This document shows, piece by piece, positions 1-5,681 of a stretch of 9,109 nt of DNA. The number at the start of each line of letters is the position of its first letter. The first letter of the stretch is position 1. The notes beneath the pieces were generated by a model, which was not told the origin of the DNA, ran no database searches, and saw nothing but the letters and a program-made list of their open reading frames with translations. The stretch is from Planctomycetaceae bacterium. GTDB lineage: Bacteria; Planctomycetota; Phycisphaerae; Phycisphaerales; SM1A02. The position numbers were made by a program, and so were the translations under genes. The stretch spans positions 1-9,109 of the forward strand of contig CANJIC010000068.1 of assembly GCA_947474205.1 (NCBI GenBank). Reading direction: 5' to 3'.

Positions 1-378
1 CCGCGAACCAAGCACGCGCATAATGACTTCGTTTGAAATCACATCCATGCGAATCTGCGCCTCGCCTTGCACATTGGTCGAGCCCTCTTGACCGATCACG
101 CCTTGCAAGCGCACGTGTCGAACTTTGAAGGCGATAATTTTTGCGGCCAATGAAATAGCCGAAATGATCCAACTCAATTCACCAGTGGCGCTTGGATAGC
201 GTTGTTCTTCTTCAATAATAAAACTTTGCAAGCTGACCAAATTGTCGGTCACCACGTCCTTGCGCTTTGATTGCGCGCGCGCGGATTTCTTCACCTTGGA
301 AACACCACTGGCAACCAACTTAGTTTTACGCTTTTTCACGGGCTTTGATTTAGTTTTCTTCATCTTGGCGGCGGGCAT
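1..378 (-). CDS. fbp: Fructose-1,6-bisphosphatase class I, N-terminal part (partial at window edge)
   Basis: Only the first 126 codons are present; the frame stays open to base 1, so the C-terminal catalytic part lies outside. Class I FBPase hydrolyses fructose 1,6-bisphosphate to fructose 6-phosphate in gluconeogenesis or the Calvin cycle, in the cytosol. Recognition rests on the family's N-terminal block: residues 49-67 resemble the usual 'LQxFxxEEQRxxPxATGEL' stretch, followed by 'LAAKII' (78-82), 'TNVQGE' (101-106) and a 'xxMDVxSNE' stretch (109-117). The ATG at 378 has a GGAG ribosome binding site at 386-389, seven bases away, which supports this start. It gives an unusual tail: about 17 of the first 40 residues are Lys or Arg, and homology begins only near residue 48. 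A downstream GTG start is possible but has no well-placed ribosome binding site. The gene is divergent from the thiolase across 160 bases. Confidence 0.88.
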   Translation of the reverse strand, partial: MPAAKMKKTKSKPVKKRKTKLVASGVSKVKKSARAQSKRKDVVTDNLVSLQSFIIEEEQRYPSATGELSWIISAISLAAKIIAFKVRHVRLQGVIGQEGSTNVQGEAQIRMDVISNEVIMRVLGSR

Positions 379-392
379 GCATTGACTCCATA

Positions 393-412
393 TGGGGCAA
401 GAACAAGCCCCA
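393..412. other. Small stem-loop in the fbp/thiolase divergent spacer
   Basis: TGGGGC (393-398) and GCCCCA (407-412) form a perfect 6-bp stem with an 8-base loop. It lies just upstream of the fbp ribosome binding site (386-389), so it could fold in the fbp leader if transcription starts further upstream. There is no T-run, so it is not a terminator. A 6-bp GC stem is easily found by chance; no function is claimed. I see no convincing -35/-10 pair elsewhere in 379-538. Confidence 0.2.
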
Positions 413-538
413 AACTCAGGCTACCATCCGCCTCCCAACATGTGCGCGATTGGCGCGTTGCATGCTGGCGTAATTGGCATTGCTTGAGTCACACTTCTGG
501 CAACGCACATCACCCACTCACTTTCTTAGGAGCACTTT

Positions 539-1717
539 ATGAACCATCCCGTCATTCTTGCCGCGCGCCGCACACCTATTGGAAAGTTTGGCGGTTCGCT
601 GGCCAAAGTTCCTGCGCCGCAACTTGGCGCGTTCGCTATTGCCGCCGCGCTTGCCGATGTGCCCGCCGCCAAAGCTGGCATAGAGGAATGCGTAATGGGT
701 TGCGTATTGCAAGCGGGTGTAGGACAAAATCCTGCGCGTCAAGCTGGCTTGAAAGCCGGTTTGCCCGACACGCTCAACGCAACAACCGTGAACAAAGTCT
801 GCGGCTCTGGTTTGCAAGCCGTTATGCAAATGGCGGCCAGCATTAAGGCCGGCGACATTCAATGCGGCGTGGCCGGCGGCATGGAGAACATGGATCTTGC
901 GCCGCACTTCGCGCATATTCGCGCGGGCGTTCGTTTTGGCGACGCCAAGTTCATCGACCACATGTCCGCCGACGGTCTCACATGCGCCTTTGAAAAATGG
1001 GGCATGGGTTTTGCAGCTGATTACACGGCAAAAACCGCTGGTGTGACGCGCGAGGCGCAGGACAAGTTCAGCGTGCAAAGCCATCTGCGCGCCGCGCAAG
1101 CCACCAAGGACGGCTTCTACAAAGCGGAAATTATTGCGCTCACCGCCGAGCAGATTTCACAGAAGCAAGGCCTTGATGCGGACGAAGGTTTCCGCGGCGA
1201 CTCCAATCTTGAGTCGCTGACTAAGTTGCGCGCTTCGTTTGAAAAAGATGGAACGGTGACGGCTGGAAACTCCAGTCAAATTTCCGACGGCGCCGCCGCG
1301 GTGATTGTTGCAAGCGAGGCCTACGCCAAGAGCATTGGCGCCAAGCCACTTGCAAAAATTATTGATTACAACACAGCAGGCGTTGCGCCCAAGGATTTAT
1401 TCTTTGCGCCCAAACTTGGCATTGAAATGTTGCTCAAGAAAAACAATCTGTCCGTGAAAGACATTGACCTGTTCGAAGTGAACGAGGCGTTTGCCGCGCA
1501 AGTGTTGGCCGATGTCACTCCGCTAGGTATCCCGCATGAAAAGCTGAACATTTGCGGCGGCGGCGTTGCGCTTGGCCACCCCATTGGCGCTAGCGGCGCG
1601 CGTATTTTGGTCACGCTGATTCACCAACTGAAACGCACAGGCGGCAAACGCGGCATTTGTTCGCTGTGCCTTGGCGGCGGCAACGCGGTGAGCATGCTGA
1701 TTGAAATGTGCGCGTAA
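539..1717 (+). CDS. Acetyl-CoA C-acetyltransferase (thiolase family)
   Basis: This 392-residue cytosolic enzyme has the usual length for a biosynthetic or degradative thiolase. It is expected to catalyse the reversible condensation of two acetyl-CoA to acetoacetyl-CoA, or thiolysis of 3-ketoacyl-CoA. The N terminus has the typical 'AARRTPIGKFGG' stretch. The acyl-accepting cysteine is Cys88 in 'NKVCGSG'. The other catalytic motifs are 'NEAFA' (Asn315), 'GHPIGASGAR' (His347) and 'CLGGGNA' (Cys377, the general base or acid cysteine). An AGGAG ribosome binding site at 528-532, six bases before the ATG, fixes the start. Sequence alone does not separate acetoacetyl-CoA thiolase from longer-chain 3-ketoacyl-CoA thiolase, so no gene symbol is given. 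Neighbours do not help: no 3-hydroxyacyl-CoA dehydrogenase, PHB synthase or CoA transferase gene is next to it, and it appears monocistronic. Confidence 0.93.
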   Translation: MNHPVILAARRTPIGKFGGSLAKVPAPQLGAFAIAAALADVPAAKAGIEECVMGCVLQAGVGQNPARQAGLKAGLPDTLNATTVNKVCGSGLQAVMQMAASIKAGDIQCGVAGGMENMDLAPHFAHIRAGVRFGDAKFIDHMSADGLTCAFEKWGMGFAADYTAKTAGVTREAQDKFSVQSHLRAAQATKDGFYKAEIIALTAEQISQKQGLDADEGFRGDSNLESLTKLRASFEKDGTVTAGNSSQISDGAAAVIVASEAYAKSIGAKPLAKIIDYNTAGVAPKDLFFAPKLGIEMLLKKNNLSVKDIDLFEVNEAFAAQVLADVTPLGIPHEKLNICGGGVALGHPIGASGARILVTLIHQLKRTGGKRGICSLCLGGGNAVSMLIEMCA

Positions 1718-1837
1718 AAAGTTGCCGCCATGATGACTCCATGTTCGGTTCATGCGTGAGGTAATGTGCGGCGGCGGCCATGAAAACCACCATACGTTTC
1801 GTATTCGTTTCATCAACAATATTTTGAGTCGCATTTG

Positions 1838-1868
1838 AACTTGAAGTCACACATTGTGACCTCAAGTT
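1838..1868. repeat. Palindrome with 14-bp arms and 3-base loop
   Basis: AACTTGAAGTCACA (1838-1851) and TGTGACCTCAAGTT (1855-1868) are reverse complements except for one position (A1845 against C1861), separated by CAT. It could be a dimeric regulator's operator or an RNA hairpin. No T-run follows, and it sits about 120 bases after the thiolase stop, so it does not look like an intrinsic terminator. The TCACA/TGTGA halves face the opposite way to a CRP site. Confidence 0.6.
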
Positions 1869-1931
1869 GCTCCATTCTTTCAGCGTCAATTCTTTGAGCA
1901 ACCGCGCAAATGCAAACCAAATTCCCGCGTC

Positions 1932-2025
1932 GCAGAAAGGGTGGCACCACAAGCGAGTTTAGCACCCGCGCAAGCCCCGCTTGCGCGGGGTGCGTTGTCT
2001 GAGCGACTGGTGCCACCCTTTCTGC
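1932..2025. repeat. Nested inverted repeat element (94 bases), REP- or MITE-like
   Basis: The outer arms are perfect 18-bp inverted repeats: GCAGAAAGGGTGGCACCA at 1932-1949 and its complement at 2008-2025. Inside is a second, independent hairpin: GCACCCGCGCAAGC (1962-1975) pairs with GCTTGCGCGGGGTGC (1979-1993) with one bulged G (1987) and a CCC loop, giving a 14-bp GC-rich stem. Unpaired spacers of 12 bases (1950-1961) and 14 bases (1994-2007) lie between the stems. There is no transposase, no T-run, and no clean target-site duplication; GCGT occurs on both sides (1927-1930, 2029-2032) but at unequal distances. It could be a REP/BIME-type extragenic palindrome, a non-autonomous mobile element or a structured RNA. 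Only a genome-wide copy count would decide. Confidence 0.7.
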
Positions 2026-2050
2026 AAAGCGTTTCACTTGCTTGAAAGCA

Positions 2051-2113
2051 GCGAGTTGCTTGAGCGCCTTATAGGGGCAACCTCTTTCATCCAGCGCGAG
2101 TTGTCTGAGCGCC
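2051..2113. repeat. Degenerate 18-base direct repeats
   Basis: GCGAGTTGCTTGAGCGCC (2051-2068) and GCGAGTTGTCTGAGCGCC (2096-2113) match at 16 of 18 bases, 45 bases apart. The 12-base core GTTGTCTGAGCG of the second copy also occurs exactly at 1994-2005, inside the nested inverted repeat, and a fragment, GCGAGTT, occurs at 1953-1959. This ties the direct repeats to the inverted-repeat element and suggests that one repetitive unit spans about 1932-2113. Function is unknown. Confidence 0.5.
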
Positions 2114-2128
2114 AAAATGCAAGTGCAC

Positions 2129-2134
2129 TATTCT
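2129..2134 (+). promoter_or_regulatory. Possible -10 box for a leaderless LOG gene
   Basis: TATTCT fits the TANNNT -10 pattern and ends seven bases before the GTG at 2142, the spacing seen when transcription starts at the first base of the start codon. No ribosome binding site is visible between it and the GTG. A TTGTCT at 2101-2106 is too far (22-base spacer) for a standard -35. Six-base matches are common, so this is tentative. Confidence 0.3.
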
Positions 2135-2141
2135 TTCTTGC

Positions 2142-2888
2142 GTGACCACGCCGGAACAATTCAATTCGAACTCCGAGCCGCCAGAGCAAATGATGTTGGG
2201 CGGTCCGAGACCGCGGCTTGAAGAATTCTTTCGCATTATGCGCATTGGACTGGAATTTTTAAATGGATTCCGCAAGTTGCACTTCGCTGGTCCGTGCGTC
2301 ACGGTGTTTGGCAGCGCGCGCTTTCAAGAGGACAACAAGTGGTACCAACTCGCGCGACAAGTTGGCGCGGAACTTGGTCGGCGCGGTTTCACCGTGATGA
2401 CTGGAGGCGGTCCCGGCATTATGGAAGCCGCCAATCGCGGCGCGCGCGATGTGAAGGCTCCAAGCATTGGCTGCAACATTGTGCTACCGCATGAGCAAAT
2501 CGAGAATCCATATTGCGACACCACCGTGTGGTTTCGATATTTCTTTATCCGCAAAGTGATGCTGGTGAAATATTCTTACGGCTTTGTGGTTATGCCGGGC
2601 GGCTTTGGAACGCTGGATGAATTCTTTGAGGCCATCACGTTGGTGCAAACTAAAAAGATCGCCGACTTTCCAATTGTCTTAATGGGACGCGACTATTGGA
2701 ACGGGCTTTTCAAGTTCATTGATCAACGTCTCATTCCAGAGGGCGCGATCTCGGCCACGGATACGTCAATGTATCGAATCACGGACAATCCTATCGAAGC
2801 CGCTGACTACATCAGCGAAACCGCGCGCCGCAGATTTGGCTTGAAATATGGGGAAAAGGTGGCGCGTCGTTGGTGGCTGTTTGAATAA
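2142..2888 (+). CDS. LOG family protein (nucleoside 5'-monophosphate phosphoribohydrolase-like)
   Basis: This 248-residue soluble protein belongs to the LOG/TIGR00730 family with a Rossmann-like fold. Characterised members hydrolyse the N-glycosidic bond of cytokinin nucleotides or other nucleoside monophosphates such as AMP, releasing the base and ribose 5-phosphate. The diagnostic motif PGGFGTLDE is at residues 152-160. The supporting stretches are 'VFGSAR' (55-60), 'GGGPGIMEAANRG' (88-100) and 'FRYFFIRKVMLVKY' (131-144). Length and N-terminal lead ('RLEEFFRIMRIGLEFLNGF') fit the longer subgroup. The GTG start has no Shine-Dalgarno sequence but sits seven bases after a possible -10 box. The next Met pair (codons 17-18, ATG at 2190) precedes the conserved part and is an alternative start. 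There is no functional link to its neighbours. In bacteria without cytokinin signalling the physiological substrate is uncertain. Confidence 0.9.
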   Translation: MTTPEQFNSNSEPPEQMMLGGPRPRLEEFFRIMRIGLEFLNGFRKLHFAGPCVTVFGSARFQEDNKWYQLARQVGAELGRRGFTVMTGGGPGIMEAANRGARDVKAPSIGCNIVLPHEQIENPYCDTTVWFRYFFIRKVMLVKYSYGFVVMPGGFGTLDEFFEAITLVQTKKIADFPIVLMGRDYWNGLFKFIDQRLIPEGAISATDTSMYRITDNPIEAADYISETARRRFGLKYGEKVARRWWLFE

Positions 2889-2928
2889 AGATTTGCAGAT
2901 TGGATTTGAATATCTCCACATGCTGCGG

Positions 2929-2976
2929 GCTTCAAATGTTGCGGGGTCTGAATATTGCGGCTTCAAATGTTGCGGG
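2929..2976. repeat. 17-base direct repeat between the LOG and thioesterase genes
   Basis: GCTTCAAATGTTGCGGG occurs at 2929-2945 and again at 2960-2976, a 31-base period. The similarity extends weakly upstream (TGCTGCGG before the first copy, TATTGCGG before the second), as after a short tandem duplication. It lies in the 121-base spacer upstream of the thioesterase gene, so it may be a paired regulator site or only a replication-slippage product. Confidence 0.7.
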
Positions 2977-2997
2977 CACTTTACATCGCAACGCGCT

Positions 2998-3003
2998 TAG
3001 ACT
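2998..3003 (+). promoter_or_regulatory. Possible -10 box for a leaderless thioesterase gene
   Basis: TAGACT fits TANNNT and is separated from the ATG at 3010 by six bases (GCGCGC), which would put the transcription start on the A of the start codon. No Shine-Dalgarno sequence precedes the ATG. TTTACA at 2980-2985 is too close (12-base spacer) to be its -35. The arrangement is the same as upstream of the LOG gene. Confidence 0.3.
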
Positions 3004-3009
3004 GCGCGC

Positions 3010-3441
3010 ATGAACCCCGCCGACTTCAGTGATCAGCTCGTCATTCGCCTTTCCCACACCGATGCCGCGGGTGTCCTTTTTTATCCCAAGATTTTTGAGA
3101 TTGAACAGGAACTGTTTGAGAAATGGTTGGAAGCCGGAGGTTTCAGTTTGCGATCCATGCTTGATGGGTCGCTAGCGCCCACTCCAATCGTGCATTGCGA
3201 AGGCAATTATAAAATACCGGCGCGCGTGGGTGACCGCCTCTCGGCAAAAATAAGCGGCGTGCATGTTGGCCGTAGCAGTTACACCTTGGCATGGACTTTT
3301 TCAATTGATGGAAAAATGGCAATGCAAGCGCAAGTGAAACGCGTGGCCATGAATGTCGCAACTGGCGGCAGCGTTGACTTGCCCGAGGCGTTTCGAAAGT
3401 GGGTTGTGGAAACTCAAAACCGCACCGCGCAGATTTCGTAA
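3010..3441 (+). CDS. menI: Hot-dog fold thioesterase, probable 1,4-dihydroxy-2-naphthoyl-CoA hydrolase
   Basis: This is a 143-residue single-domain protein of the 4-hydroxybenzoyl-CoA thioesterase family. The catalytic motif is 'HTDAAGVLFYPKIFE' (residues 16-30) with Asp18 as the expected catalytic acid. The later stretches 'TPIVHCEGNYKIPARVGDRL' (58-77) and 'FRKWV' near the C terminus match the pattern I recall for the cyanobacterial DHNA-CoA thioesterase (Slr0204 type). That enzyme hydrolyses DHNA-CoA, the MenB product, to free DHNA, the MenA substrate, in the cytosol. The gene converges on menE with only six bases between stop codons, and this context is the main reason for assigning this substrate. 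A generic YbgC-like acyl-CoA thioesterase is the alternative. No ribosome binding site is visible; a TAGACT box six bases upstream suggests a leaderless message. Confidence 0.75.
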   Translation: MNPADFSDQLVIRLSHTDAAGVLFYPKIFEIEQELFEKWLEAGGFSLRSMLDGSLAPTPIVHCEGNYKIPARVGDRLSAKISGVHVGRSSYTLAWTFSIDGKMAMQAQVKRVAMNVATGGSVDLPEAFRKWVVETQNRTAQIS

Positions 3442-3447
3442 GACAAT

Positions 3448-4704
3448 TTAATCAAGTTGGCGAAAGCGCTCGCCCTGCGCAAGCCGCTGCGCCAATGCGG
3501 CGCGCGAATGCTTCATGCGCGAAGCGTCATCAATTGGCATTTCCAAAAACATGTCTGGAATAAGAAATGGTTCCAGTGTTTGACGAAGTTGCTCCGCCAG
3601 CGACATGCGTGGCGCATTACGAGTTGGCGTGTTGCCGTGCGGTGAATTGCTGTGCGACGCTTGAACAAATTGCACAAACGCAACTGGACGCATTCCCCAC
3701 TTTTCATGGGAAATTCCAACAACGCAGCATGAGCGCACGCCCGGCAATTCCGCAAGAGCGCGCTCGATGAGTTCAGGTTGAATATTGCGGCCACCAGAAA
3801 TAAACATGGCGTCAAGTCGGCCTGCAACATGCAAGCGACCTTGCGCGTCAATACGACCAACATCGCGCGTGCGCAGCGGAACCGTGAATGGAACAAGAGC
3901 GCCATTGACAAGAGTTCCGCGCGCAAGAGTTGGAGTGGCAACAAGAATTTCATTGTTGGAAGAATCAATTGAGATTTGAATGCCAGGAAGTGGCGCGCCT
4001 GCAAGCGTGGCCGCGTCGCCAATGGCAATGGGACCAGTTGCAACTTGCGATGCAGTTTCCGTCATGCCGTAAGTTGCGAACAGTGGAAGACCTTGGCGAA
4101 CAGCGCTGTCACGCAGAGATTGCGAACTTGGTCCACCACCAAGCATGACGGCTTTAAGCGATGCAGGCGATTGATTCGTATCTTCCAAAAGACGAGCTAA
4201 TTGCGCCGCCACAAGCGAAACATGAGTCACGCCATTCAGGTCGGACCAACATTTTGGTGCGCCGGCGTAACGAACCGCGCCACCAAGAACAAGTGATCGA
4301 ACGTGAATCATCAAGCCGCCAATATGCGTGGCGGGAAGTGAGGCATGCCATAGATCGCCTGGACCAAACGCAATCGCTCGCGCGCCAATGTGCGCGCTGG
4401 CCACAAGCGTATCAAGACCAAGTTCAATCAACCGAGGCGCAGCAGTGGAACCACTGGTTTCAATAATCACGGAAGCAGTTGGTGGACATGCATCAAGATT
4501 TATTTTTTGCGCCGCGTGGTCGTGCGTGATTGTTTGAAGAATGTCACTCACGCGCGCGGCGTTGAGTACTTGTTGGCGAGCAACTGTGGAATGATTTTTG
4601 GAAACTAGAAAAACTCTTTCGCCGCGCGACCAGGCAGAACACAGCGTTGGCAGCGGGTTTTCACCTGCAACAATCTCGTAAGCGACTAGTGCACCCGCGT
4701 TCAT
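3448..4704 (-). CDS. menE: o-Succinylbenzoate-CoA ligase (MenE)
   Basis: MenE activates o-succinylbenzoate to OSB-CoA through an acyl-adenylate. This 418-residue cytosolic protein has the adenylate-forming motifs in order: P-loop 'TSGSTAAPR' (83-91), 'LPATHIGGL' (123-131), 'YGMTET' (212-217), 'TRDVG' (279-283), 'GRLDAMFISGGRNI' (295-308) and a C-terminal lysine in 'RMKHSRAAL' (Lys398) where the adenylation-step lysine is expected. The P-loop departs from the usual TSG(S/T)TGxPK: Gly is Ala and Lys is Arg. The region before the P-loop is about 60 residues shorter than in E. coli or Bacillus MenE. A Ser/Asn/Pro-rich insert (351-365) lies in the C-terminal domain. The start is the ATG at 4704, which shares ATGA with the menC stop; the frame extends 25 codons further up, but that part overlaps menC. 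It is the last gene of the run. Confidence 0.88.
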   Translation of the reverse strand: MNAGALVAYEIVAGENPLPTLCSAWSRGERVFLVSKNHSTVARQQVLNAARVSDILQTITHDHAAQKINLDACPPTASVIIETSGSTAAPRLIELGLDTLVASAHIGARAIAFGPGDLWHASLPATHIGGLMIHVRSLVLGGAVRYAGAPKCWSDLNGVTHVSLVAAQLARLLEDTNQSPASLKAVMLGGGPSSQSLRDSAVRQGLPLFATYGMTETASQVATGPIAIGDAATLAGAPLPGIQISIDSSNNEILVATPTLARGTLVNGALVPFTVPLRTRDVGRIDAQGRLHVAGRLDAMFISGGRNIQPELIERALAELPGVRSCCVVGISHEKWGMRPVAFVQFVQASHSNSPHGNTPTRNAPRMSLAEQLRQTLEPFLIPDMFLEMPIDDASRMKHSRAALAQRLAQGERFRQLD

Positions 4705-5681
4705 TCCCACGCCTCTGCGAATGGAATAGGAAGCGGCGCGCCATCGATGAAACCATTGCGCGCAATGGCTGGCTCGCAAGAATCTTGCTCAAGAAGTGAG
4801 GCGGTGCCAATTCCATGGGCGCGCGTGGCGTTTGGAATTGACGCGGCCACATGAACAGCCACGCGCAGTGAATACGAACTTTCGTACGCGGTGGAAAGCA
4901 CGGCGTCCGCCGAAAGTCGCGCGGCTTCGGCGGCCATGGCGCGAATGGCGTCAAGCGAGCCAATCGTGGACATGCGCAATATCCACGCGGCAACGCAACC
5001 ATCTTGCGCCAGCGATTCGCGCAACGCGCGCGCCTGCGTGGATTGGTCAACAACGGTTTCATCAAGGGCAATGGCTATGCCGGTCGCTTTGGCAAGTTGT
5101 GCAAGTTGCGACGGATCACGTAGCGGATCTTCCAGATATTCAACACGTGATGCGTCTATTCCAACAAGTCGGGAAACACACTCGTCACGTGACAAAAGTT
5201 GATTTGCGTCAATGCGAAAATTAGCCTCGGGCAGCGCGCTGCACAATCGCGCCAACAACGCGCGATCATTTGACTCGCTATCGCGGCCGAATTTAATTTT
5301 TACAACGTTGGCTCCCTGCAAAGACTCAATCGCCGTCTGATCGCACTGCGCGAATGTGCCTGGGAAAAAATACGCCACTTTCACAGGCGCAACTTGGTGC
5401 GCGCCAAAACCGTTGAGCGTTTCCATGGCGCACGACAGCGCAAACGCCGCACACGGCACAAGCGAATTCATTTCGCCAAGTCCGTTGCTCCAATGTTCAA
5501 TCGATTCCATGCAGAATTCAAGCGTTTCTGCATGAAGCCCGGGCAGCGGCGCGCATTCGCCAAAGCCGATGCGCTCTTGGTCACGCGCAGCGACAAAAAT
5601 AATTTCACGCGCATCAACACCAATAAGTTTCCGAGCATGGGGACGCACTGGGAGCGACACTCGCAGCATTTCTAAATTCAT
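4701..5681 (-). CDS. menC: o-Succinylbenzoate synthase (MenC)
   Basis: MenC dehydrates SHCHC to o-succinylbenzoate and belongs to the enolase superfamily. The protein has 326 residues, normal for the family. After an N-terminal capping domain, the barrel shows the KxK pair 'VKIKFG' (Lys128, Lys130) and the three metal ligands Asp158 ('RIDAN'), Glu184 ('YLEDP') and Asp207 ('ALDET'). The second catalytic lysine (Lys235 in E. coli, in 'VIKPT') aligns with Arg236 in 'ILRMSTIGS'; the codon is CGC and no lysine lies nearby. The start is the ATG at 5681: it overlaps the menA stop as ATGA and follows a GGGGGAG at 5686-5692. An upstream ATG at 5702 would add seven residues but has less support. The stop overlaps the menE start. 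Identification is firm, but the Arg makes full activity a question. Confidence 0.9.
   Translation of the reverse strand: MNLEMLRVSLPVRPHARKLIGVDAREIIFVAARDQERIGFGECAPLPGLHAETLEFCMESIEHWSNGLGEMNSLVPCAAFALSCAMETLNGFGAHQVAPVKVAYFFPGTFAQCDQTAIESLQGANVVKIKFGRDSESNDRALLARLCSALPEANFRIDANQLLSRDECVSRLVGIDASRVEYLEDPLRDPSQLAQLAKATGIAIALDETVVDQSTQARALRESLAQDGCVAAWILRMSTIGSLDAIRAMAAEAARLSADAVLSTAYESSYSLRVAVHVAASIPNATRAHGIGTASLLEQDSCEPAIARNGFIDGAPLPIPFAEAWE

Larger units (their letters stand above)
1718..2141. other. 424-base gene-free region rich in inverted and direct repeats
   Basis: This is the only gap over 300 bases. Open frames here (for example 1813-2115 on the minus strand) run through the inverted repeats, have no ribosome binding site and resemble no family I know, so I do not call a gene. 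Bases 1718-1837 show nothing clear: no T-tailed terminator after the thiolase stop. Bases 1838-1868 are a palindrome, 1932-2025 a nested inverted repeat, and 2051-2113 a pair of 18-base direct repeats. A possible -10 for the LOG gene lies at 2129-2134. Confidence 0.6.

Noticed and set aside
518..1099. Long antisense frames inside thiolase and men genes
   Set aside because: They arise from GC-rich codon use in the sense genes, have no family resemblance, and overlap well-supported coding sequences.
1846..1860. CRP/FNR-like site (TCACA and TGTGA halves)
   Set aside because: The half-sites are in the order TCACA-N3-TGTGA, the reverse of the TGTGA-N6-TCACA arrangement, so it is not a CRP-type operator.
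1962..1993. GC-rich hairpin as intrinsic terminator of the thiolase gene
   Set aside because: The stem is strong enough, but no T-run follows on either strand and it lies 245 bases after the stop.
1927..2032. GCGT target-site duplication flanking the inverted repeat
   Set aside because: The two copies are only four bases long and lie at different distances (1 and 3 bases) from the repeat ends.
1813..2115. 100-codon minus-strand open frame through the repeat region
   Set aside because: It spans the nested inverted repeat, has no ribosome binding site or known family, and its residues are dictated by the repeat arms; treated as chance.
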